NCBI RefSeq assembly: GCF_000511355.1
Contig: NC_023135.1
Coordinates: 379,462-443,461 of the forward strand
Direction: 5' to 3'
DNA: 64,000 nucleotides
From: Leisingera methylohalidivorans DSM 14336
GTDB lineage: Bacteria > Pseudomonadota > Alphaproteobacteria > Rhodobacterales > Rhodobacteraceae
Position 1 is the first letter of the stretch. The number at the start of each line of letters is the position of its first letter. Of the stretch, positions 1-8,836 are shown piece after piece. The position numbers were made by a program, and so were the translations under genes. Below the pieces are notes generated by a model. The model ran no database searches and was not told the origin of the DNA. It was given only the letters and a program-made list of their open reading frames with translations.

Positions 1-385
1 GCCGGGGCATTGCATGGGCGGCGTCAAGCAGCGCCAGGAATTCCTTGCGCAGGGAACGGCGGCCAAAGGGGTACAGTTCGGTGATCAGCACATCGGGCTG
101 CATCGCGTGCAACGCGGAGCACAGGGCATTTTCGCGGCGAGACAGATAGGCCTCATCCGCCAGAGAGCCGTCTTCTGCCAGCAGCCGGGTGAAATTGACT
201 CCGTCGGAACGCAAGGGTGGCAATTGGACGAGATCGATTCCATCGATGTTGAGCTGGGGGGCAGGAAAACCGCCGGAGGCCACCTGAACTTGATGCCCGG
301 CAGCGGAGAAGGCTCGGGCGAGTGTCAGCGCGCGGGCCAGGTGGCCGGTGCCAAGCAGATGGGTAACGGCGATCAGGACCTTCAT
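1..385 (-). CDS. Glycosyltransferase, MurG/GT28-like (partial, runs off the window)
   Basis: The start codon is at 385 and the gene continues past base 1, so only the first 128 codons are visible. The N-terminus reads as a short strand followed by LLGTGHLARAL and an alternating alpha/beta pattern, which is the donor/acceptor Rossmann start of MurG-like (GT-B) glycosyltransferases. The same GLGH/GTGHL loop occurs in the gene at 3302-4528. Its ATG overlaps the stop of the upstream phosphatase (ATGA), so it is the last visible member of the glycosyltransferase operon. The acceptor and sugar donor cannot be told from sequence. Confidence 0.75.
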   Translation of the reverse strand, partial: MKVLIAVTHLLGTGHLARALTLARAFSAAGHQVQVASGGFPAPQLNIDGIDLVQLPPLRSDGVNFTRLLAEDGSLADEAYLSRRENALCSALHAMQPDVLITELYPFGRRSLRKEFLALLDAAHAMPR

Positions 386-969
386 GGCGCGGACTTGCGG
401 ATAAGGCGGACCGGCTCGGGCCGAGGCGTGAGGGCCGTTCCGCTAAGTTCGACCACGTACAGCCGGTTGCGCTTGATACGGAAGGGGGCGGGGCCGTTGA
501 AAGCCCAGCCATGGGCGCGTGCCAGGATCATCCGCATAATGCCGATGTGGCAGACCGCCAATGTATCCTGCGTCAGACCGCGCAGCCAGGGTTCGATACG
601 GGTCCAGACCTCAGCTGGGGTTTCACCTCCCGGCGGGCGGTAGTGCCAGCCCCAGTCCTCGATATCGCGGAAGCCGCTGGTTGGGTCGGCCTTCAGGTCC
701 AGCCCTTGCAGACCCTCCCAATCGCCCCAGTTCATTTCAATAAGTTCCGGCGCGGTGCGGGGCAGGCGGCTCGCAACCAGTTCGGCGGTTTCAGCCGCAC
801 GCAGCAGCGGGCTGGACCAGAGGTCTGCCTGCAGCCAGTCAGCGGGCAGGGCGTAGCCGCGCAGCGCTTTGCGGGCTTGTTCATCCAGCGGGATGTCACT
901 GCGGCCCTGGATGCGGCCGGCGCGGTTCCAGGCGGTGTGGCCGTGACGCAATAGGGCGAGGCGGATCAT
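382..969 (-). CDS. Histidine phosphatase family protein (phosphoglycerate mutase-like)
   Basis: 195 residues. The N-terminus carries the family signature RHGHTAWN (catalytic His9) and the C-terminal half has the second histidine in AVCHIGIMRMI; a Glu in the EMNWGDWEG stretch fits the acid. This fold dephosphorylates small phosphoesters such as sugar phosphates or cobalamin precursors. Start chosen at 969 because the conserved N-terminal strand begins there and the ATG overlaps the stop of the upstream glycosyltransferase by ATGA; a longer reading to 1410 would only add a shadow of that gene. Lying between glycosyltransferases, it may act on a phosphorylated sugar intermediate (inference). Confidence 0.85.
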   Translation of the reverse strand: MIRLALLRHGHTAWNRAGRIQGRSDIPLDEQARKALRGYALPADWLQADLWSSPLLRAAETAELVASRLPRTAPELIEMNWGDWEGLQGLDLKADPTSGFRDIEDWGWHYRPPGGETPAEVWTRIEPWLRGLTQDTLAVCHIGIMRMILARAHGWAFNGPAPFRIKRNRLYVVELSGTALTPRPEPVRLIRKSAP

Positions 970-2054
970 GCGCGGGTCTCCATCAGCGGCAGAACGGTTG
1001 CCCAGAACCGCCGGGCAGCGGCAGGGGCAAGGTGGCGGGACGAAATGAGGTTGCGCGCATGCCTGCCAGCCTCGACGCGCAGTGCGGGGTTTGCAAGCAG
1101 GCCTGCGGTAAAGGCTGCGAGAGCTTCGGGCCCCTGTTCCGGAGCGGGGTAGCCCGCAGGCAGCAGCACATCCCGCACGCCAGGCCGGTCCTGAGCTGCG
1201 ATGGGCAGACCGTGGGCCTGTGCTTCCAGGTAGACCATGCCGAAAGCTTCGTTCACGCCCGGCCAAAGGAACAGGCCGGCGTTGCCATAGGCGGCTGCCA
1301 GCTCCGCACGGGAAAGCTGGCCGAGGAAGCGCACTTTGTCGCCATAAGGGGCCATCAGCGTTTCGACATCGCCGCGGGCAGGGCCGTCGCCTGCAATGTC
1401 CAGCCGCCAATCGCCGGGCAGATAAGAGAGCATTTCGGAGATGATTTGGTAGGAGGCCAGCTTGTCACCCTGACGCATCATCCCGGCCGTCAGCATCGGG
1501 CCGTCCAGCGGCGAGGCTTCGGGCAGCCGATATAGCGGCAGGAAGGGGGGCAGGTGAGCCACTGCCTGCCCGCCGCAGCGATCACGGTCCAATGCAAAAT
1601 GGTCCTGTTCCGTGAAGTAGAAGATCGCCGCGGCAGCATCGGCAGCGGCGTGGGCAGCTTCCGCAAAGCCGGCCCATGGTCCGGTCAGGCGCTTCTTGGC
1701 GCGGGTGGATTCGATTTGCACATAGGGAATGCCACGGGCACGGGCAACGGCAGGGCCGATCAGATCGGGCGCTTTATAGTAGTTGTGATAGCTGACCCAG
1801 AGGTCCGCTTCGGGCAGGCCGCGGATTAGCCTTTCAGCCTCGGCTTCGGCCTGATTGCGCAGGCTTGCCTGCAGCGCCGCATCGCCGTGCTTGTCATATA
1901 TCCGCTGGTCGGAAGCCAGCTGCACCTCCGCACCGCTGGCGGTGAGCAGCCCTATCAGGTTACGGGCAATCTCGCGGTCGCCAGAGGGCACCGGGTGATG
2001 CGGCGGCTTCATCGGTGCATAGAAGGCAACCCGCTTTCCGGCTCCCGGCTGCAT
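966..2054 (-). CDS. Glycosyltransferase family 4-type protein
   Basis: 362 residues. The C-terminal half has the GT4 donor-site pattern: GQLSRAELAAAYGNAGLFLWPG followed by the E-x7-E element in NEAFGMVYLEAQAHGLP. The N-terminal half is a Rossmann-like acceptor domain (VAFYAPMKPPHHPVPSGDRE). No signal peptide or membrane segment is seen, so it is probably cytoplasmic. It sits 6 bases downstream of the gene at 2061-3305 and overlaps the phosphatase gene by 4 bases, so it is in the same transcript. Donor and acceptor are unknown. Confidence 0.85.
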   Translation of the reverse strand: MQPGAGKRVAFYAPMKPPHHPVPSGDREIARNLIGLLTASGAEVQLASDQRIYDKHGDAALQASLRNQAEAEAERLIRGLPEADLWVSYHNYYKAPDLIGPAVARARGIPYVQIESTRAKKRLTGPWAGFAEAAHAAADAAAAIFYFTEQDHFALDRDRCGGQAVAHLPPFLPLYRLPEASPLDGPMLTAGMMRQGDKLASYQIISEMLSYLPGDWRLDIAGDGPARGDVETLMAPYGDKVRFLGQLSRAELAAAYGNAGLFLWPGVNEAFGMVYLEAQAHGLPIAAQDRPGVRDVLLPAGYPAPEQGPEALAAFTAGLLANPALRVEAGRHARNLISSRHLAPAAARRFWATVLPLMETRA

Positions 2055-2060
2055 GTCCAG

Positions 2061-3305
2061 TCAGTTGCCCTGCAGCATCGCGTTCAGCCGTTGGGAAAGC
2101 TGGGCAATGCCGGGATCCATGCCGAAATCCGTGCGCAGGCGGGTCAGTGCGGCCTGGGCCATTTCTGCCAGGCTTTGGGGATGCCGGACGGCGTAAAGAA
2201 GGGTTTCCGCCAAAGCTTCGGGGGTGTCCGCGCTCAGCAGGCCATGGGTTCCATGGGTGATGAATTCGGGAATGGCAGACACCGGGGACGACAGGATCGG
2301 CAGGGCTTGCGAGGCGGCCTCCATCAGCACATTGGGCAAGCCGTCGCGGTCGCCGTCCGCGGCGACCCGGCTGGGCAGCACAAACAGGTCCGAGCGGCGC
2401 ATCGCCTCGATCACCTCGGGCTGGTCGCAGGCGCCGCGCCAAGTGATCCGGTCGGCGATACCTGTATCCTCGGCAATGCCCTGCAGCAGATCGCCTAAAC
2501 CGCCGCCGCCGATGTGTGTCCAGTGCCAATCCAGGCCTGCGGGCAACAGGGCCAGGGCGGCCAGCAGCCGGTCAAAGCCTTTCTTTTCCACCAGGCGGCC
2601 GACGGACATGAAGCGGACCGGGTCTTGCGGCTGGCGCGGCTGGCGCTCAGGCGGTGCGGGGAAGCGCGCCAGGTCGAGACCGTGATAGACCAGATCAACC
2701 CGGTCCGGCGTATCGGCCATGTCCTGCAGGTGCCTGGCGCCAAAACCGGTGCAAGTGGCGCCAAAGGCCGCGCCGTGATGGGCGGCGGAGAGCTTCTCTT
2801 TGATTTCCCAATCGGGCGAGGTCCAGATGTCCTTGGCGTGAGCCGAAAAGCTCCAGGGCAGTCCCCGCATGATGGCGGCATAGCGGGCAACCGAGGACGG
2901 CGTGTGCAGGAAGTGCGCGTACAGCCCCAGCACTGCGTCCGGCATCTCCGCGGCCAGCACACAGGCTTGGCCAAAACGGCGGATGCGGTTGGGTGTCAGG
3001 TCGCGGCGCAAATCGGTGCGCCAGATGCGGTAGGCCTCTGCATAGCCGGGCAGTTGCTGAGCCTTGGCGCGCGCGCGCCAGACCCGCTCCGGCTCTTCAT
3101 AGAGGTACTCGGGAAGGTAGTTCACCGGTGCCTGCAGCCGCGCATGCAGCGGGTGGCGCTTGATGTCGGTGGGGTGGCGCAGAGACCAGATCTCGAACGC
3201 GTGGCCGGTGGCCTCGAGGGCAACCAGTTCCTGTGCAATGAAGGTTTCGGACAGCCGCGGCCAGCCCTTGACCACCACCGCAAGGGGCGGGCGGGCAGAG
3301 GTCAT
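2061..3305 (-). CDS. Glycosyltransferase family 4-type protein, colanic-acid style
   Basis: 414 residues. The first 200 residues form the acceptor domain (KGWPRLSETFIAQEL, a form seen in exopolysaccharide glycosyltransferases). The donor domain has VRFMSVGRLVEKKGFDRLL and the nucleotide-sugar E-x7-E region in DGLPNVLMEAASQALPIL. No membrane segment is evident. The start ATG overlaps the preceding stop (ATGA at 3302-3305). It is one of two GT4-like and two GT28-like enzymes in the operon, which suggests stepwise assembly of one glycan or glycolipid (inference). Confidence 0.87.
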   Translation of the reverse strand: MTSARPPLAVVVKGWPRLSETFIAQELVALEATGHAFEIWSLRHPTDIKRHPLHARLQAPVNYLPEYLYEEPERVWRARAKAQQLPGYAEAYRIWRTDLRRDLTPNRIRRFGQACVLAAEMPDAVLGLYAHFLHTPSSVARYAAIMRGLPWSFSAHAKDIWTSPDWEIKEKLSAAHHGAAFGATCTGFGARHLQDMADTPDRVDLVYHGLDLARFPAPPERQPRQPQDPVRFMSVGRLVEKKGFDRLLAALALLPAGLDWHWTHIGGGGLGDLLQGIAEDTGIADRITWRGACDQPEVIEAMRRSDLFVLPSRVAADGDRDGLPNVLMEAASQALPILSSPVSAIPEFITHGTHGLLSADTPEALAETLLYAVRHPQSLAEMAQAALTRLRTDFGMDPGIAQLSQRLNAMLQGN

Positions 3306-4528
3306 TCAGCGGCCTCTTTCCGGGTGTCCTGAAGCAGCGCAGCGACCCGGCGGGTGACGTAGTCCAGCCCGTCCAGCAGCCCCTCTGATCCGGCGGCAGA
3401 GGGCGGCGGCTGGGTGGCCAGCGCGCGGATCGCCTTGGCCAGCGCCGTCGCGGTCCAGCCGTCGCGGGTTTCATCCAGCATGGTTGCAAGGCCGATTTCC
3501 TCGGCCCGGCTGGCGCGGATCCATTGCTCCAGCCGCGGTGTGGTGCGGGGCACGATCACCGCGGGTTTGTCAAAGGACAGAACTTCGCAGAAGGTGTTGT
3601 AGCCGCCCATGCACACAACGCCCTGGGCGCCGGCAAACAGGGTTTCGATCTGTGATTCAAAGCCGACAGCGGTGACACGGCCATCGAGCCGGGCAACGCG
3701 CGCCTCGAAATCCTCGCGGGTTTCGCCGGACAGGAAGGGGCCATAGACCAGCACCGCGCGGGGAGACAGTCCCGGGTCGGCTTCATAAGCCGACAGCACC
3801 AGGTCCACCATCATCTCGCCATCGCCGCCACCGCCGGGGGTGACCAGCAGATAGGGCTGTTCCGGCGGCTCCCCCACCTGGCCAAGATCGCGGCGCAGGT
3901 AGCCGGTCCAGTGCATCCGGGCCTGCATTTGCGGTGTGAACGGCAGCCCCGCAGTAGGGTCGTATACGGACCGCGGCCCGTAGACCCAAATCTCATCATA
4001 GAAATCCCGGGTGGCCTCAACCGCGTGCTTGCGCTCCCATTCGGCGGCCAGAACCTCGGGTTCATCCAGCACATCACGCAGGCCCAGCACCATCTTGCAG
4101 CGGCCCCGCGATTTCAGCAGGTCCAGTGCCGGCATCAGCTCACCGCGAAAACCGGTGGGTTCCTTGTCGGCCACCAGCACATCGGGGTCGTATTGCTCCA
4201 CTGTCGAGCGGATCAGGGCGGCACGCAATTCGGCGGTTTCTTCTATGCTCATGCCCATGGTGCGTGAGGCATAAGAGCCGTCAGAACGCTTGATCACACC
4301 CGGCAGGCGGACATGATCGACCCCGGTCGGGAAAGAAAACCGCCCCGCAACCGGCGAACCTGTCAGGATCAGCGCCGAGGTGTCGGGGTTTGCTGCCGTG
4401 AGGGCTCCCGCAAGCGCACGTGAACGACGCAGATGCCCCAACCCGAAAGTGTCGTGGCTGTAGAACATGATCCTCGGCCCGCGCGTGCCGGTGTCCGCCG
4501 CTGTCTGGCTGATGATTGCGTTCGTCAT
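3302..4528 (-). CDS. Glycosyltransferase, MurG/GT28-like
   Basis: 408 residues, first gene of the operon. After about 17 variable residues comes PRIMFYSHDTFGLGHLRRSRALAGAL, the glycine-rich GT-B loop. The C-terminal domain has LLVTPGGGGDGEMMVDLVLSAY and then VVCMGGYNTFCEVLSFDKPAVIVPR, the GGYNT donor-binding motif of the MurG/GT28 type. It is divergent from the mechanosensitive channel gene across 396 bases, so the operon promoter should lie in 4529-4924. The product is unknown. Confidence 0.85.
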   Translation of the reverse strand: MTNAIISQTAADTGTRGPRIMFYSHDTFGLGHLRRSRALAGALTAANPDTSALILTGSPVAGRFSFPTGVDHVRLPGVIKRSDGSYASRTMGMSIEETAELRAALIRSTVEQYDPDVLVADKEPTGFRGELMPALDLLKSRGRCKMVLGLRDVLDEPEVLAAEWERKHAVEATRDFYDEIWVYGPRSVYDPTAGLPFTPQMQARMHWTGYLRRDLGQVGEPPEQPYLLVTPGGGGDGEMMVDLVLSAYEADPGLSPRAVLVYGPFLSGETREDFEARVARLDGRVTAVGFESQIETLFAGAQGVVCMGGYNTFCEVLSFDKPAVIVPRTTPRLEQWIRASRAEEIGLATMLDETRDGWTATALAKAIRALATQPPPSAAGSEGLLDGLDYVTRRVAALLQDTRKEAAE

Positions 4529-4924
4529 TGGATTGCCTGATCAGGTTGCCGGGCGGCGGATGGCCGTAATGCCGGATCTGCGGCGCAGGACCCAGGCCAG
4601 CCGGAATTGCCGCTCGTCCCCGGGCGCCTGCTGTTGTGCTCCGCCATCGTCCGCCTCAGTTTGCGCGCCCCTTTTGCCAGCTGAGGCGGGAGCACGGACA
4701 GTATTTGCCTATGCTGCTGTTCTGGCCCGGATGGTATTCTGCCAGTCCAGGATCTGCAGCTGCCCGCCCACCAGGCGGATGTTTGAATTTATATAACCCG
4801 GAGCCTGTGCGCATGCAATCATGTGCCTTTGTTGCCTGATGCACAGGAAATTGCGCCCGCGCCATTTGCGCAACGTCCCGTCGCGTGGTTAATTTGGCGC
4901 AAGTTTCCAAAAGGATAAGCGTTC
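4529..4924. promoter_or_regulatory. Divergent intergenic region of 396 bases
   Basis: No credible gene. It separates the minus-strand glycosyltransferase operon from the plus-strand channel gene and must hold both promoters, but I could not assign convincing -35/-10 pairs. A ribosome-binding stretch AAAAGGATAAG lies just before the ATG at 4925. Confidence 0.5.
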
Positions 4925-7312
4925 ATGCTGCAGCATCTGTTCCGGGTTTTGCTTTGCGCTTTGCTAAGTATCGGGCTGGCGGCTCACGCCGGCGCGCAGG
5001 AAAGTGACACGGGCGGAGCGGATGCGCTGTCCAGGGCGATCAAGCAGGCGGCGGAAAGCGGCGTCAGTGTGGTCGTGGTCGACAGCAGCGGTCAGCTGCT
5101 GAATGCGCCGCCGGACGAGGCAGAGGAAGCCGGCCGCCCGGCATCCGGCACCAAGGAACAGCCTTCGATGCTGATGAGGGCGCAATCCAGGGTGGGGGCG
5201 TTCCGCGCAGAACTGAACAGCCGCCTTGAAGCGCTGCCATACTCGATCTTCGAGATGCAGTACATCCTGCGCCAGACCAGCCCGGACGGCCGCATCATGA
5301 CTTATGTCGAGGTACTGGGCTGGAGTGTCTTGTTCCTGCTGATCGGGCGCTGGATGTCGACAGAGATCTACGGCAAACGCATCGCCAAGCGTTTTGTGGT
5401 CGCCCGGATCCAGGCCAGCCCGGAAGGCTATAAGGAAAAGATGCCATTCCTGGTGTACCGGTTCCTGATGGGGATCGGGGCCACTGTTTTTGCGATGGTT
5501 TTTGCAGCCCTTACGTCCTATCTGATCTTCGGGGCCTCGGGTGATCCGTCAATCGAATTCACGGCAACGGCCGTCTACACGGCTTTTTTCCTGGCCCGCA
5601 CGGTGTCCGATCTGTGGCGGATGGTGCTGTCGCCGTTCCTGGCCCAGTACCGCATACCGGTGTTTTCGGACCGGGACGCAAAGCGGCTCTATATCTGGGC
5701 ATCCTTGCTGGCGACCTATGACATTTCGTCGACACTGTTTGCCACCTGGGTTGGCGATTTCGGCCTGAATTATAATGTTTATGCATTGGTCTACGGGGTT
5801 TTGGCGCTGACGGGGATGCTGGGCAATCTGCTGATGCTGCTGGTCAACGGGCGCGCCATTTCCAACGCCATCCGCGCAGGCCGCACGCCTGAGGAATGTT
5901 CCTGGCTGGTACGTATCCTGTCGGTGGTCTGGGCGCCGGTGCTGATGGCCTATATGGCCTTTGGCTGGTTCAAGCTGGCCTTTGACCTGGTGCTGGAAAA
6001 GGAAATCTCGATCCCGCTGATGGCGGGAAGCTATATTGTGCTGACCACGATCCTGATCGTCTATGGGGCGATCAATTACTTTATCGAACGCTATTTCGGC
6101 CGCAACAGGACGGTACAGGCAGCGGCAGACCCGGATCCGAATGAGGCACCTGCCGGGGCACAGGAAGCAGACCCGGCCCAGGAGGCCTTGGCGGAGATAT
6201 CTGCAGATGGTCCAGGGACCGGTGAAGATGATGCCGCCCCCTTACCTGCAAAACACCCGATCGCCACCTACGAGGATCTTGCCCGCCGGGTTGCGGGGAT
6301 TCTTGCCTTTGTCGTTGGCGCCTATTCGCTGGTGATAGTCTGGAACCCGGATGCCCGCTGGACCGAAACGATGGCGGCTGATCGGGTGATTGATGTCACC
6401 GTGATTCTGTTCATCGGCTATATCGTCTATCACCTGTTCCGGATCTGGATAGACAGCAAGATCGACGAGGAGGTCGGTGAAGTGGAACCCGGGGAACTGG
6501 GGGATGAAGGCGGGGCTGGCGGTGCCAGCCGCCTGGCCACTTTGCTGCCGCTGTTCCGCGGAGCAATTCTGGCGGTGGTGCTGGTCTCGATCGTGCTGAT
6601 TGTGCTGCTGGAACTGGGCATCAACGTCAGCCCGCTGTTTGCCGGTGCCGGTGTGGTCGGCTTGGCGGTGGGCTTTGGCTCGCAGACTTTGGTGCGGGAT
6701 ATCTTCTCCGGCGCTTTCTTTCTGATTGATGATGCCTTCCGCAAGGGCGAATACATCGATATCGGCGATGTAAAGGGCACGGTCGAAAAAATCTCGGTGC
6801 GTTCTTTCCAGCTGCGCCATCATCTGGGCGCGCTGCACACGATCCCCTTTGGCGAAATCAAAGTGCTGACCAATTACTCGCGTGACTGGGTAATGATGAA
6901 ACTGCCGATGCGCGTGACCTATGACACTGATGTGGAGAAGGTTCGCAAGCTGATCAAGAAGCTTGGCCAGAAGCTGATGGATGACCCGGTAATCGGACAT
7001 ACCTTTATTCAGCCGCTGAAGTCCCAGGGTGTGATCGAAATGCAGGATTCGGCGATGATCATCCGTGTGAAATTCATGACCAAACCAGGAGATCAGTGGA
7101 TTGTCCGCAAGCGGGTGTACCAGGAGATCCGTGAATTATTTGCCCGCGAGGGCATCAGATTTGCCCATCGAGAGGTCACCGTGCGGCTGGCGCCGGATCA
7201 GGCCGATGAGATGACGCCGAAGCAGAAAGAGGCAGCCGCAGGGGCAGCGCAGGCGGCAATTGACGAAGATCTTCTGGACGAGATGGGCGGACCGGGCGGC
7301 GATGACCGCTGA
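4925..7312 (+). CDS. Large mechanosensitive ion channel, MscS family
   Basis: 795 residues. A signal peptide (about residues 1-24, ending in HAGAQE) is followed by a periplasmic stretch of about 100 residues, then many hydrophobic segments. The conserved MscS pore and beta domain are near residues 555-680: LFAGAGVVGLAVGFGSQTLV, then DIFSGAFFLIDDAFRKGEYIDIGDVKGTVEKISVRS. An acidic, Ala/Pro-rich linker (about residues 395-445) splits the membrane part. The family opens on membrane tension to release solutes during hypo-osmotic shock; long members with extra N-terminal helices resemble the YbiO/MscK type. It appears monocistronic and ends in a hairpin-rich convergent region. Confidence 0.92.
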   Translation: MLQHLFRVLLCALLSIGLAAHAGAQESDTGGADALSRAIKQAAESGVSVVVVDSSGQLLNAPPDEAEEAGRPASGTKEQPSMLMRAQSRVGAFRAELNSRLEALPYSIFEMQYILRQTSPDGRIMTYVEVLGWSVLFLLIGRWMSTEIYGKRIAKRFVVARIQASPEGYKEKMPFLVYRFLMGIGATVFAMVFAALTSYLIFGASGDPSIEFTATAVYTAFFLARTVSDLWRMVLSPFLAQYRIPVFSDRDAKRLYIWASLLATYDISSTLFATWVGDFGLNYNVYALVYGVLALTGMLGNLLMLLVNGRAISNAIRAGRTPEECSWLVRILSVVWAPVLMAYMAFGWFKLAFDLVLEKEISIPLMAGSYIVLTTILIVYGAINYFIERYFGRNRTVQAAADPDPNEAPAGAQEADPAQEALAEISADGPGTGEDDAAPLPAKHPIATYEDLARRVAGILAFVVGAYSLVIVWNPDARWTETMAADRVIDVTVILFIGYIVYHLFRIWIDSKIDEEVGEVEPGELGDEGGAGGASRLATLLPLFRGAILAVVLVSIVLIVLLELGINVSPLFAGAGVVGLAVGFGSQTLVRDIFSGAFFLIDDAFRKGEYIDIGDVKGTVEKISVRSFQLRHHLGALHTIPFGEIKVLTNYSRDWVMMKLPMRVTYDTDVEKVRKLIKKLGQKLMDDPVIGHTFIQPLKSQGVIEMQDSAMIIRVKFMTKPGDQWIVRKRVYQEIRELFAREGIRFAHREVTVRLAPDQADEMTPKQKEAAAGAAQAAIDEDLLDEMGGPGGDDR

Positions 7313-7401
7313 GCAAATGCCGGGCCGGCGTCCTCCCGCCCCCGTGCTGGATCGATTGCGCGCTCCGCTTGGGGTTTGGCATGGCGCCGCGCAGGCGCGC
7401 G

Positions 7402-7430
7402 CCGCCGCCTGCGGCGGGAGTATATCTCCC
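7402..7430. terminator. Overlapping hairpins in the convergent gap after the channel gene
   Basis: CCGCCGC (7402-7408) pairs with GCGGCGG (7411-7417). The alternative GGGAG (7416-7420) pairs with CTCCC (7426-7430) around TATAT. There is no T-run. The 15-mer GCGGCGGGAGTATAT (7411-7425) recurs exactly at 19868-19882, so this is also a dispersed intergenic repeat. Confidence 0.5.
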
Positions 7431-7489
7431 AGAAATAACTCCGGGGTGAGCTGGCTGCAAGCCATAGGGGCAGCGCCCTTCTTTATTGG

Positions 7490-8836
7490 CTATTGCGGCC
7501 AGCACGCGGGAGCGCTGCCGCAACGGGAAGCGGGCCGGTCCCATCGCATCCGGCTGGTATCCAGGCCGAGCGGCGCAGCAAGGCGGCGGCCCGGACCCCA
7601 GCCGCTGTTTTCAATCTCCGGATTATAGTCGCTGTCCGCCGGTTTGGTGAGATCCAATCCTTCGGCATATTTCTGCAGTCCGGCAAGCAGTTCTGCAGTG
7701 CGGGCAAGCGACAGACGGGCCGCGGGCACTTCCTCTCCCTGTGCGGCGGCTGCCAAGGCCGAGAGCACTGCTGCTGCCATCAGATAGCCCGTGGCATGGT
7801 CCAGCGCTTGCACCGGTAAAGGGTGCGGATTGCCCGTCCTGGCCTGGACGCGGCCTGTTTCGGCGATACCTGCACTCATCTGCACCAGGCTGTCAAAGCC
7901 GCGCCGCTGGGCCCAGGGGCCGGTCCAGCCATAGGCATCCAGAGTCACTTCAACCGCATTGGGAGCGATCCGGCGGCGGGCGTCCGCGCCGTAGCCCAGG
8001 CCATCCAGCACACCCGGGCGGTAGCCATGCACCAGAACATCGGTGTTGGACAGCAACGTCTCAAACCGCTGGCGTCCCTCGTTGCTGCGCAGGTCCAGGG
8101 ATGCCATGCGCTTGCCCAGTGAAATGTCGGATATGACCCCCGGTTCGTCCCAGCCGGGAGGATCTATGCGCAGCACCTCTGCCCCGAAGCCAGCCAATGT
8201 GCGGGTCGAGACCGGCCCGGCCAGAACCCGGGTCAGATCCAGCACTCTGAGACCGGCAAGCGGGCGGTCAGCCGTCGCCTCTGGCCTGTTTCGCAGTTGG
8301 ATCTTGCGGGGGGAGATCCAGTGGATCAGCGGTTCGGCCGCCACAGCGCTGCCTTGAGGATGCGCCAGCCAGTCCGTCCGGCTGCGCATGGCGGCGGCCG
8401 CGCCGCCTGCGGTCACGATCTCCTTTTCGAGAATACCGGCCTGCCAATGCCTGACTGCGGCTTCTGCACCGGAGCGATTTCCCTCGCAGCCGAGCACCTG
8501 CAGAGCAGCCCGGCGGTGGTGCGGCAGGTTGGTGTGCAGGCGGATCCAGCCGTCTGCGGCTTGATAATTGCCGGCAATCGGATCCCAAAGGCTGGGAAGC
8601 TCCCAGCCCACGGGGCGCAAGCTGCAGCTGAACCAGAGCGAAGCCAGGCGCTGGTCCACTGTGACCTCCGGCGCAACGGGCGCCAGGTTCAGCGCCGATA
8701 TCAGCTGCGCCAGTTCCAGCCCCGCTGCGGCGATTGAGGCATTGGCAAGTTCGGTAACCGCAAAAACGCTGCACCATCGCCCGGTGCCCGCCAGGCGGTA
8801 GCTGCCAGGCGCGGGGAGGGCGGTCAGCAGGGTCAT
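7490..8836 (-). CDS. CoA-transferase family III (CaiB/BaiF) protein
   Basis: 448 residues. The diagnostic region starts near residue 190: LAGLRVLDLTRVLAGPVSTRTLAGFGAEVLRIDPP, followed by LDLRSNEGRQRFETLLSNTDVLVHGYRPG. The expected catalytic Asp is in QALDHATGYLMAAAVLSAL, in the same place as the formyl-CoA transferase aspartate. The N-terminal 180 residues are longer than usual and resemble a second, degenerate CaiB half. It is the last gene of the ABC-importer operon (ATGA overlap at 8833-8836). This suggests that the imported compound is activated as a CoA thioester (inference). Confidence 0.85.
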   Translation of the reverse strand: MTLLTALPAPGSYRLAGTGRWCSVFAVTELANASIAAAGLELAQLISALNLAPVAPEVTVDQRLASLWFSCSLRPVGWELPSLWDPIAGNYQAADGWIRLHTNLPHHRRAALQVLGCEGNRSGAEAAVRHWQAGILEKEIVTAGGAAAAMRSRTDWLAHPQGSAVAAEPLIHWISPRKIQLRNRPEATADRPLAGLRVLDLTRVLAGPVSTRTLAGFGAEVLRIDPPGWDEPGVISDISLGKRMASLDLRSNEGRQRFETLLSNTDVLVHGYRPGVLDGLGYGADARRRIAPNAVEVTLDAYGWTGPWAQRRGFDSLVQMSAGIAETGRVQARTGNPHPLPVQALDHATGYLMAAAVLSALAAAAQGEEVPAARLSLARTAELLAGLQKYAEGLDLTKPADSDYNPEIENSGWGPGRRLAAPLGLDTSRMRWDRPASRCGSAPACWPQ

